Shown: positions 8,401 through 13,913 of the stretch, in pieces
Layout of the letters: every line of letters starts with the position of its first letter
How positions within the stretch are numbered: position 1 is the stretch's first letter
Source of the DNA: Dehalococcoidia bacterium
GTDB taxonomy: Bacteria; Chloroflexota; Dehalococcoidia; Dehalococcoidales; UBA1222
Assembly (NCBI GenBank): GCA_009776515.1
Contig: WRNP01000028.1
Location: 1-17,481, forward strand
Length of the DNA: 17,481 nucleotides
Direction: 5' to 3'
The notes under the pieces: model-generated
What the model was told of the DNA's origin: nothing
The model's database searches: none
The model's input: only the letters and a program-made list of their open reading frames with translations
Made by a program: the position numbers and the translations under genes

Positions 8401-9320
8401 AACTCGTCACCGGCCTCCCGCTGGCCGGCAATCTCCATGTCAAACCATTTGGAACTGCCCAGGGCATTCGAGAGAGCATAGACGCCGCCGTGGCTTTTCG
8501 ACCAAGCGGCATTCCAACGCATTGTACGATTGAAAGTGCTGGTCGCAGCATAGAGCCAGGCGGTGTTGCCGACATAGCCTACGGAAATGCTCACGATCAG
8601 GCCATCAGCAACGCCTTCCGTCAGGTCCGTTTCATCAAAGAGGTTGTCGAGAGTGCGCCAAGTGTTGCCGCCGTTGGAGCTGTAATAAATGTCAAAGCCA
8701 TCGGTGACCCAAAGCTGGCTAGCATTGCGGGAAGAGCACTCAATGTCAAAGATGACACCTTCGTAACCGAGTCCGTTTAGAGAGTTAGTGTCATTACGGC
8801 CTAGCATCCAGTCATTGTAGTAGCCTTCTTTCTCTCGGGGCTGGAAGGGTTGCTCACCAACTTCTTTCCAAGTCCTACCAAAATCGGTGGACTTGTAGAT
8901 GACGACCTTGTTGGCCTCCCATCCCTTCTGCCCCCCGCCGCCACCGATGCTAGTAGGGCTCTGGTTCCATTGGGGGTCGTCGGTAAAGAACGGATCAGTG
9001 CTAGCTAAAGCGTGACCATCCGGAACGCCATTGTCTATCTGACTCTGAGTGGGAGTTCCGGCACCAGTGTCAGGGTGCCAATACAGAGGGGTGGTAGGAT
9101 CGTCACCCGTGCCAACAGCGCAATAGAGATCGCCATTGATGGCACGCTCAATGGGTCCTACCCACCAGACGCTGGCATCGATCTGCCCGTTATTGGCAGG
9201 AGTGATAATGGATTCCCAGTCCTGGGCCTTGGCCACAACCGACGTGCCGCTAACAAATAAGCCGGCAACGATGGCGGTGGTCAGGAATACGCCCAGGATC
9301 TTTGTTATCTTGTTTTTCAT
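5409..9320 (-). CDS. Secreted BNR/Asp-box and FN3-like surface protein, probable S-layer protein (1303 aa)
   Basis: A large exported protein, probably a cell-surface or S-layer component. Residues 1-32 form a Sec signal peptide (KNK, hydrophobic core, likely cleavage after AKA at 30-32). The body resembles a sialidase-type beta-propeller, with Asp-boxes at 144-151 (STDFGRTW), 214-221 (SSNGGNTW) and 488-495 (TQDAGNTW) and further degenerate copies; no sialidase active site is evident. Two FN3-like modules follow at about 1000-1120 and 1127-1215. A Pro-rich linker (about 1216-1275), one transmembrane helix (1276-1297) and a basic tail (RTRRVV) end the chain, suggesting C-terminal membrane anchoring. 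From memory, a BNR-repeat protein near rho in Dehalococcoides is regarded as its S-layer protein, which fits this location. The ATG has AAGGAG 14 nt upstream, a rather long spacing. The gene is monocistronic: own promoter, long leader, strong terminator. Confidence 0.85.
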   Translation of the reverse strand: MKNKITKILGVFLTTAIVAGLFVSGTSVVAKAQDWESIITPANNGQIDASVWWVGPIERAINGDLYCAVGTGDDPTTPLYWHPDTGAGTPTQSQIDNGVPDGHALASTDPFFTDDPQWNQSPTSIGGGGGQKGWEANKVVIYKSTDFGRTWKEVGEQPFQPREKEGYYNDWMLGRNDTNSLNGLGYEGVIFDIECSSRNASQLWVTDGFDIYYSSNGGNTWRTLDNLFDETDLTEGVADGLIVSISVGYVGNTAWLYAATSTFNRTMRWNAAWSKSHGGVYALSNALGSSKWFDMEIAGQREAGDEFGARYDVWEVKVLPDYDQYDGIVVVASDYSYQWYDNSGNPTTQGRTLVSTRFGNSKWGTYYGDVTLRYDVTSAGGSVPVNARLLSATILVPSDFYDDPGVFVGIAPQGRTNYIQGDAYLCYFTGGEDVHAQPNNALDLNVSGYKGIGVGITDMDGVGNLGDASILVAGFASEDDQTPQTWATQDAGNTWTINDKRPTGGASWLYGVAFASIRVHAGFATNGLAVVGTHGTYTDKDGVDVWGGDAGLSISALPTDVCDKGFTWNTIYFISTHVTKKVDMSIADDDTIYMTTYAEVQYGEGSQTWTLQLYSAWRLMWTTDLDGEPARYWERVNSYSLYDVDIDWMTPDPDRSNDVLAHFDFVRTAPNNGWVILMDRVKHTIYYSANQGNLWNTHTRTITGATIYSVLLVGTNVMVGANDGMVYYVRRTSSTYGNWTLLSNAFTSSNSKGKVTDLRLASNQDVIAASVGTNGKVWVARSQFSTSNINYTNWANAQNTNVDVKDWAFVSPADDYASSNFVYIASDVSSGIWYRVYGSGTALDADTHDDWYMVGGAKGSFTDVAVDDVRYMSNLVTAPGAAGFEAEGNGMAYLNSSADYYTVANTTVTPAVTNTYYYSSSSKSDAVARIKGRVVAEDTRAAERIDYPASRSLEGLWAGPASVGSVILYAFGSDCNIWFYTDTLNQPITGVKINSVSLELEDCVNLCPQTFAANIQWNSLANVNYYLVIVTDGEQVVNFYDAIDDIISGNFVAANILAPKAGDVQAANVPGLSSQTTYYVSVWGIKYTPTDKKLTGNLVTMAENARGNSLSSFGDGASFTTPPTEPVVYAPAPGAVVSIRPAFQWTAVVGATSYTLTVADNPNFTNPIKTVTTTATAYGWSASDPVLEYSTVYYWRVIATTPAGNSGGTVQVFTTEGAPPPQPTLTVEAQDPPIINLNPTFTVPTQPAITPNLSITINPPPVNVTVPPVEPQPTPFYIWIIVAVGAILVIAVIILIIRTRRVV

Positions 9321-9332
9321 CGACCTTTAGTT

Positions 9333-9361
9333 TTCTCCTTGTTGTTAGTTAGTATGGAGAA
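9333..9361 (-). promoter_or_regulatory. Possible hairpin sequestering the surface-protein Shine-Dalgarno
   Basis: In the minus-strand transcript TTCTCC (complement at 9356-9361) can pair with GGAGAA (complement at 9333-9338), which overlaps the AAGGAG ribosome-binding site of the 1303-aa gene. The loop is 17 nt. Six base pairs with a long loop are weak, so this is a suggestion rather than a firm call. Its position, 20 nt after the leader ORF, fits translational attenuation. Confidence 0.3.
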
Positions 9362-9381
9362 GTCCCTCACGAGACGAAATA

Positions 9382-9438
9382 TCAAAAGTAATGCCTTGCT
9401 TGCGCCCAACAGCGCCCTCCCTTACGGGTCACAAACAT
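9382..9438 (-). CDS. Putative leader peptide ORF (18 aa) in the surface-protein mRNA
   Basis: Within the 5' leader of the surface-protein gene, an ATG at 9438 opens an 18-codon frame, MFVTRKGGRCWAQARHYF, ending in TGA. It is preceded, 5 nt away, by AGGAGGTG, a perfect 8-base complement to the 16S 3' end and far better than the site of the downstream 1303-aa gene. The predicted transcription start near 9466 leaves about 28 nt before the ATG. The peptide is basic with Cys, Trp and aromatic residues at the end; I recognise no family. The ORF ends 61 nt before the surface-protein start. It may be a regulatory uORF or a chance frame behind a strong ribosome site. Confidence 0.5.
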   Translation of the reverse strand: MFVTRKGGRCWAQARHYF

Positions 9439-9472
9439 AGAACCACCTCCTCTCACAGGTTTTCCGCTACCT

Positions 9473-9500
9473 ATCATACCATATGGTGCCAAGGTGTCAA
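9473..9500 (-). promoter_or_regulatory. Promoter of the surface-protein gene
   Basis: On the minus strand TTGACA (complement at 9495-9500) and TATGAT (complement at 9473-9478, 5 of 6 matches) are separated by 16 bp. It suits a highly expressed gene. Two palindromes overlap it: ACCATATGGT (9478-9487) in the spacer and GGTGT-CA-ACACC (9493-9504) on the -35 box. ATGGTGCC occurs at 9483-9490 and again at 9518-9525. These could bind a regulator. Predicted transcription start is near 9466, giving a leader of about 146 nt. Confidence 0.8.
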
Positions 9501-9651
9501 CACCAGTATCCGCAACCATGGTGCCTAGATTGGCAAAGCTTCGTTTCTCCAATAAAAATAATTCTCAGCGTTCGCCCTGTCCTCCGACAAAATCACGGAA
9601 TCCCAACAAACCATGACAAGTGCTTTTGTCCAAGCAGCGCTGCGTCAACAG

Positions 9652-9663
9652 TTGCTTAAGCAA
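9652..9663. repeat. 12-bp perfect palindrome downstream of rho
   Basis: TTGCTTAAGCAA reads the same on both strands. It sits in the rho to surface-protein gap. With a self-complementary centre it makes a poor hairpin and is more like a protein-binding site. Between 9526 and 9690 I see no gene, promoter or U-tract terminator. Confidence 0.3.
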
Positions 9664-9684
9664 ATGTCTGCCAGCGCAACACCT

Positions 9685-9707
9685 GGGAGTCTAGCGCAAT
9701 GACTCCC
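9685..9707 (-). other. Hairpin enclosing the rho stop codon
   Basis: Perfect 7-bp arms (GGGAGTC at 9685-9691, GACTCCC at 9701-9707) flank a 9-nt loop. In the minus-strand mRNA the stop codon TAG starts in the loop and its last base enters the stem. No U-run follows, so it is not a standard intrinsic terminator; it may protect the 3' end of the rho message. Confidence 0.4.
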
Positions 9708-11121
9708 GGCCGAGATTGGCCAGGAACTCGGTGTTGGTGCGCGTCTTACGCAAATACTCCAGCAACCGCTCGGTGATCTCCGCCGTATTGCCCGAGGGGG
9801 TATCCGCGCTCATCATAGCCACCATGCGCCTAAGCAATCTTACCTGCTTTGAGGTAGCTTCGTTCATGAGCAGATCATCGCGGCGGGTGGAAGAGCGGGT
9901 GATGTCCACCGCCGGATAGATGCCGCGCTCGGCAATGCGCCGATCCAGGTGCAGCTCCATATTGCCCGTACCCTTGAACTCCTCATAGATGAGGTCGTCC
10001 ATACGGGATCCGGTATCCACCAGGCAAGTGGCAATGATGGTCAGACTGCCGCCTTCATCTATATTGCGGGCGGCCCCGAAGAATTTTTTGCCGGGGTGGA
10101 GGGCCACGGGGTCAATACCGCCGGATAGAGTGCGCCCACTGGGTGGCATGGCCAGGTTGTAGGCGCGTGTCAGGCGGGTGATGCCATCCAGCAGCAAGAA
10201 CACGTCATTGCCCCCTTCCACCATGCGCTTAGCCTTCTCTAAGGCCAGCTCTGCCACCCGGGTCTGGTTCTCTACGGCCTCATCAAAGGTCGCAGCAATG
10301 ACCTCGCCCTTGATTGAGCGGCGCATATCGGTGACCTCTTCCGGGCGCTCGCCGATAAGGCAAACGATGATGTCGATGTCGTTGTAATTGGTACTCACAG
10401 CGTTGGCAATGGATTTAAGCAGCATCGTCTTGCCAGCCTTGGGCGGCGAGACAATGAGACCGCGCTGCCCGCGCCCGATGGGCGCTACCAGATTGATGAG
10501 GCGGCCTGAGAGGGCTTCGGGACGGGTCTCCATGTTGATGAGTTTATTGGGAAAGATGGGAGTGAGCGCTCCGAAATTCGGCCGCGCACGCGCGTGGTCA
10601 GGGTTGATGTCATTGATGGCCTCCACCCTGAGAAGGCTGTAATACTTTTCGCCCACTTTGGCGGGGCGCCCCTGCCCTACCACGTAGTCACCGGTACGCA
10701 GTCCGAAGCGGCGGATCTGCGACTGGGAAACATAGATATCCGAAAGGCTGGGCAAGAGGGTCTTCTGGCGCAGAAAGCCGTAGCCGTCGGGCATGACGTC
10801 CAATATGCCAGAGCAAAAAACGTTGCCCTGCTGCTCAGCCTGGGCCTGCAGAAGGCGCATGATAATGTCTTGTTTTTTGAGACCGGTCACGCCGGTGAGG
10901 CCGCCCCCCTTCGCCATATCGATAAGGTCTTCACGGCTATGTGCCTCCAAGCCCTTAACATCAAGTATCGGCAAGGCGCTCTGGCGCGGAGGCTCCGTAA
11001 AAGCTGGAGTCGGCAGGTTACCGCGAAGCCCCGATGCTTCCAGTGCATCCTCAGGAGGCGGGGCTTCCCGCCCTGTAGTCTCGATATTGATATTGGGATT
11101 TGGGTGAAATTCCATAGTCAT
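9691..11121 (-). CDS. rho: Transcription termination factor Rho (476 aa)
   Basis: Rho is the hexameric RNA helicase that releases RNA polymerase from untranslated transcripts. Numbering from the ATG at 11121: an acidic and Pro-rich extension (1-58), a Rho-N/SAP-like helical region (about 60-93, DLIDMAKGGGLTGVTGLKKQ), the cold-shock RNA-binding domain with GILDVMPDGYGFLR at 105-118, Walker A SPPKAGKT at 225-232, Walker B DVFLLLD at 306-312, the Q/R-loop segment SGGIDPVALHPGKKFFGAAR at 333-352, and the conserved C-terminal GSRMDDLIYEEFKGTGNMEL at 371-390. A longer TTG frame from 11151 has no ribosome site, whereas the ATG at 11121 has AAGGAG 6 nt upstream. It lies 166 nt downstream of the transaldolase on the same strand. 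The gap shows no clear promoter, so read-through from pyrG-tal is plausible. Confidence 0.97.
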   Translation of the reverse strand: MTMEFHPNPNINIETTGREAPPPEDALEASGLRGNLPTPAFTEPPRQSALPILDVKGLEAHSREDLIDMAKGGGLTGVTGLKKQDIIMRLLQAQAEQQGNVFCSGILDVMPDGYGFLRQKTLLPSLSDIYVSQSQIRRFGLRTGDYVVGQGRPAKVGEKYYSLLRVEAINDINPDHARARPNFGALTPIFPNKLINMETRPEALSGRLINLVAPIGRGQRGLIVSPPKAGKTMLLKSIANAVSTNYNDIDIIVCLIGERPEEVTDMRRSIKGEVIAATFDEAVENQTRVAELALEKAKRMVEGGNDVFLLLDGITRLTRAYNLAMPPSGRTLSGGIDPVALHPGKKFFGAARNIDEGGSLTIIATCLVDTGSRMDDLIYEEFKGTGNMELHLDRRIAERGIYPAVDITRSSTRRDDLLMNEATSKQVRLLRRMVAMMSADTPSGNTAEITERLLEYLRKTRTNTEFLANLGRESLR

Positions 11122-11287
11122 AGCTTTCTCCTTAGTGCAATGCTGGATCAAGCGTCACAAGCGCACTTAATAATAAGGAATATAGGCCAGGCATCCAGCG
11201 GGGAACCTTGTTTACAACCTGGCATGTCTCGGGTATTTGGCTCCAGTACCTTAGTTAAAGCAAAATGTGTAAATCTGGCTTTGGGAA

Positions 11288-11941
11288 CTATGCCTTCTTG
11301 GCGGCTCGGCCATGCCAGTCTGCCAGAAAGCGTGCGTTGCCGCTGTCGGTAAGCGGGTGTCTGGCAAGCTGCTCAAGCACTTTGAACGGGATGGTCGCGG
11401 CATAGGCACCCAAAGAGGCGGCCTGCAACACATGCCCCGGATGGCGTACACTGGCCGCCAGCACCCGTGTCTCCAGGCTGCCTTTATCATAAATGTCAAC
11501 TATCTCGGCAAGCAAATCCAAGCCATCTTGACCGATATCGTCCAATCTGCCCATGAAAGGGCTTATAAAATAAGCTCCGCAGAGGGCGGCCAGCAAGGCT
11601 TGGCTGGCAGAGAAGCACAGTGTCATGTTAACCTTGATGCCATCATTGCCCAGCTGTGAGGCCACCTCGAAACCATCCGGCGTGCAGGGCACTTTGACGA
11701 CCACATTATCGTGCCAAGCGGCGATCTCCCGTCCTTGTGCAATCATGGCCGCCGCTCCCTCCACCGTAACCTCTGCCGAAACCTCGCCCGGCACGATATC
11801 GCAGATGGCGCGCACCAAGGTTTTGTAGTCTCCCACACCCTCCGCTGCCACTAGGGTAGGGTTGGTGGTCACGCCTGAAACACCCCATTTCACGCCTTGT
11901 TTGATTTGTTCTAAGTTCGCGGTATCCAGAAAGAGTTTCAT
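11288..11941 (-). CDS. tal: Transaldolase, small TalC/FSA-type (217 aa)
   Basis: A short class I aldolase of the transaldolase/fructose-6-phosphate aldolase family, with the Schiff-base lysine at K83 in VVVKVPCT. The family pattern DGIKVNMTLCFSASQALLAA follows at 100-119, then SPFMGRLDD. Positions that separate the two activities can be read by aligning to E. coli FSA with a constant offset of 2: FSA Gln59 is Glu57 here and FSA Tyr131 is Phe129. Glu and Phe at these places are the transaldolase state, so transfer of dihydroxyacetone units in the non-oxidative pentose-phosphate pathway is more likely than free fructose-6-phosphate aldolase activity. The ATG has only a weak GAGG site about 12 nt upstream. 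It lies 93 nt after pyrG on the same strand and before rho. Confidence 0.93.
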   Translation of the reverse strand: MKLFLDTANLEQIKQGVKWGVSGVTTNPTLVAAEGVGDYKTLVRAICDIVPGEVSAEVTVEGAAAMIAQGREIAAWHDNVVVKVPCTPDGFEVASQLGNDGIKVNMTLCFSASQALLAALCGAYFISPFMGRLDDIGQDGLDLLAEIVDIYDKGSLETRVLAASVRHPGHVLQAASLGAYAATIPFKVLEQLARHPLTDSGNARFLADWHGRAAKKA

Positions 11942-12034
11942 TGATGCTCTGCCCTCGCACTTAAGCCGAGTAGTATTCTAGAGTAGTAACCAGCCACTTG
12001 CCTATAGCTGCAGGACTGCTCATTATGTCCGGAG

Positions 12035-13684
12035 CTACTCCTCCGCCGCAAGCGGCAGCGTTGGCTGTGCCCCCTCGCGCAACACGTCCTTGGCCGCGCC
12101 GATAAAATCCCTAAACAGCGGATGCGGACGGTTTGGCCGGGATAAAAACTCTGGATGGAATTGGCAGGCTAACATCCAGGGGTGACCCGCCAGTTCACAA
12201 ATCTCCGCCAGCCGCCCGTCAGGCGAAAGCCCGCTGAAGACCAACCCAGCCTGGGAGAGGGTGCCTCGGTAATCGTTGTTGAATTCAAAGCGGTGGCGGT
12301 GGCGCTCCTGGACAACCTTCTGTTCCGCCCCGTAGGCCGCCGCTGCCCGCGTGTCCGGCACCAGATGGCAAGGATGATTGCCAAGACGCATGGTGCCGCC
12401 CTTGTCGGATACAAGTTTCTGTTCCGGCATGAGGCTGATGACGGGATAGGCCGTGGCCGGATCAAATTCGGTGGAGTGCGGCTTGTCCGAAGCAAAGGCG
12501 TAGCGCGCAAATTCGATAATCATCAGTTGCATCCCCAAACAAAGGCCAAAGTAGGGTATCTTATTCTCGCGGGCATAGCGCACTGTCTTGATCATGCCCT
12601 CAATACCCCGCTCGCCGAAGCCTCCCGGGACGATGATGCCCTGGGCGCTGCGGAGGGCTATGGGAAGCTCGCCGTTTTTCTCCAGCTCTTCGGAGTGCAA
12701 CCAGGTAAGGTTGATGGTGCGTCCGTGGAACAACCCGGCATGACACAGGGCCTCGCGCACCGAAAAATAGGCATCTTCCAGCTCCACATATTTGCCCACC
12801 AGAACAATGCTGACAGGGTCGCGGCTTTCTCTCAGGCAGCCAACCATGTGCCGCCAATCGGCCAGATCGGGCTTGGCCGCCGGGAGTCCCAGTCGCTCGA
12901 CCAAGTAGTCTCCCAGGCTTTCCTCTTCCAGCACCAGCGGCACTTCGTAGATAGAGTCCACCGTGACCAGAGGTATCACCGCCCGCCGCTCCACATCGCA
13001 GAAAAGGGAGATCTTATCGCGGATGGCCTCCGAAATGGGATAGTCCGCCCGGCAGATGATGACGTCTGGCTGAATGCCCATGCGCCGCAACTCACCCACA
13101 CTATGCTGGGTAGGCTTGGTCTTAAGCTCACGGGTAGAACCGATGTAGGGCACAAGGGTTACATGTATGTAAAGCACATTATCCCGCCCTACGTCGTTAC
13201 GCATCTGGCGGATGGCTTCCAAGAATGGCTGATCCTCTATGTCGCCTACCGTGCCACCCACCTCCACCAGCACCACCTCCGCCTGAGACTTCTGCGCTAA
13301 CTGCCGGAGGCGCCCCTTGATTTCCGTCGTGACGTGCGGGATGACCTGGACAGTGCCGCCCATAAAGTCGCCTCGGCGCTCTCGGGCAATGACCGTACTG
13401 TATATCTGACCGGAGGTGACGTTGGAATCGGCCGTAAGCTCAATATCAATGAAGCGCTCATAGTTGCCCAGATCAAGGTCGGTTTCGGCTCCATCCCGAG
13501 TGACGAAGACTTCGCCGTGCTGATAGGGGGACATGATGCCGGGGTCAACGTTGAGATAGGGGTCAAGCTTCTGCACCGAGACACTGATGCCGCGGCTCTT
13601 CAGGATGGTACCAATAGATGCTACGGTAATCCCCTTCCCGACCGAACTTACCACGCCGCCTGTGACAAAGATGTACTTAGTCAT
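12035..13684 (-). CDS. pyrG: CTP synthase (549 aa)
   Basis: CTP synthase converts UTP to CTP with ATP and glutamine in the cytoplasm. Numbering from the ATG at 13684: the N-terminal amidoligase domain (about 1-265) has the P-loop-like GGVVSSVGKGI at 9-19 and the conserved QKLDPYLNVDPG at 38-49. The C-terminal class I glutamine amidotransferase (about 290-530) has the oxyanion PGGFGERG at 353-360, nucleophile Cys382 in FGLCLGMQ and the catalytic His510-x-Glu512 (FHPEF). Length is normal. An in-frame TTG two codons upstream (13690) is possible, but MTKYIFVTGG is the usual family start. Neither has a clear Shine-Dalgarno. The gene heads the minus-strand run pyrG-tal-rho and is transcribed from the promoter at 13791-13819, divergent from dnaJ. 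Confidence 0.97.
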   Translation of the reverse strand: MTKYIFVTGGVVSSVGKGITVASIGTILKSRGISVSVQKLDPYLNVDPGIMSPYQHGEVFVTRDGAETDLDLGNYERFIDIELTADSNVTSGQIYSTVIARERRGDFMGGTVQVIPHVTTEIKGRLRQLAQKSQAEVVLVEVGGTVGDIEDQPFLEAIRQMRNDVGRDNVLYIHVTLVPYIGSTRELKTKPTQHSVGELRRMGIQPDVIICRADYPISEAIRDKISLFCDVERRAVIPLVTVDSIYEVPLVLEEESLGDYLVERLGLPAAKPDLADWRHMVGCLRESRDPVSIVLVGKYVELEDAYFSVREALCHAGLFHGRTINLTWLHSEELEKNGELPIALRSAQGIIVPGGFGERGIEGMIKTVRYARENKIPYFGLCLGMQLMIIEFARYAFASDKPHSTEFDPATAYPVISLMPEQKLVSDKGGTMRLGNHPCHLVPDTRAAAAYGAEQKVVQERHRHRFEFNNDYRGTLSQAGLVFSGLSPDGRLAEICELAGHPWMLACQFHPEFLSRPNRPHPLFRDFIGAAKDVLREGAQPTLPLAAEE

Positions 13685-13790
13685 GAACAAAGCCGACTTA
13701 TAGCGTCATGCGCATACGTTGCGAGGAACAGATGGAGATCGTGCAAATGATGCAAGGGTTTTTCTTTGGAAGCAGAGAGGTTTTGCCCAT

Positions 13791-13819
13791 ATTATAGTGA
13801 CAGCCATAGGCCTTGTCAA
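13791..13819 (-). promoter_or_regulatory. Perfect consensus promoter of pyrG
   Basis: On the minus strand TTGACA (complement at 13814-13819) and TATAAT (complement at 13791-13796) are separated by 17 bp, an exact consensus. The predicted start near 13784 gives a leader of about 100 nt before the pyrG ATG. The -35 box forms the centre of the palindrome at 13808-13824. Confidence 0.85.
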
Positions 13820-13824
13820 GGCCT
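13808..13824. promoter_or_regulatory. 17-bp palindrome on the pyrG -35 box
   Basis: AGGCCTTG and CAAGGCCT are perfect 8-bp inverted copies around one base. The palindrome covers the whole -35 hexamer of the pyrG promoter and sits about 40 bp upstream of the dnaJ -35 box. It looks like an operator that could repress pyrG or serve both divergent units. It shares CTTG/CAAG with the HspR HAIR consensus, but the half-site spacing is completely different, so I do not assign it to HspR. Confidence 0.5.
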
Positions 13825-13828
13825 TATA

Positions 13829-13848
13829 CTTAACAAATATATATTAAG
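13829..13848. promoter_or_regulatory. Imperfect AT-rich inverted repeat upstream of dnaJ promoter
   Basis: CTTAA (13829-13833) and TTAAG (13844-13848) frame a 20-bp element in which 8 of 10 base pairs are symmetric. It ends 15 bp before the dnaJ -35 box, so it is centred near -62. Size and outer half-sites loosely recall the HAIR operator (CTTGAGT-N7-ACTCAAG), but the inner bases do not match. Confidence 0.25.
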
Positions 13849-13863
13849 ATGTTTCATTGATCG

Positions 13864-13893
13864 TTGACAAGTAATATAGCAATGTGTTACAAT
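13864..13893 (+). promoter_or_regulatory. Promoter of the dnaJ-hspR-clpC operon
   Basis: TTGACA at 13864-13869 and TACAAT at 13888-13893 (5 of 6 matches) are separated by 18 bp. Transcription would start near 13900, leaving a very short leader with an AGAGG ribosome site (13904-13908) just before the dnaJ ATG. It is a housekeeping-sigma promoter, so heat control would have to come from a repressor such as HspR. Confidence 0.8.
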
Positions 13894-13913
13894 AGCACAT
13901 CTAAGAGGAATAT

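Noticed and set aside
12182..13300. 372-aa plus-strand frame opposite pyrG
   Set aside because: It is the antisense shadow of a strongly conserved CTP synthase gene and has no domain or promoter.
13684..13790. Possible CTP-sensitive pyrG attenuation by G-tract slippage, as in Bacillus
   Set aside because: A GGGC does follow the -10 box, but only 2 nt away, too close for a start at the G run, and no terminator hairpin with U-run is seen in the leader.
13784..13913. CIRCE or canonical HAIR operator for the heat-shock operon
   Set aside because: Neither TTAGCACTC-N9-GAGTGCTAA nor CTTGAGT-N7-ACTCAAG can be found on either strand.
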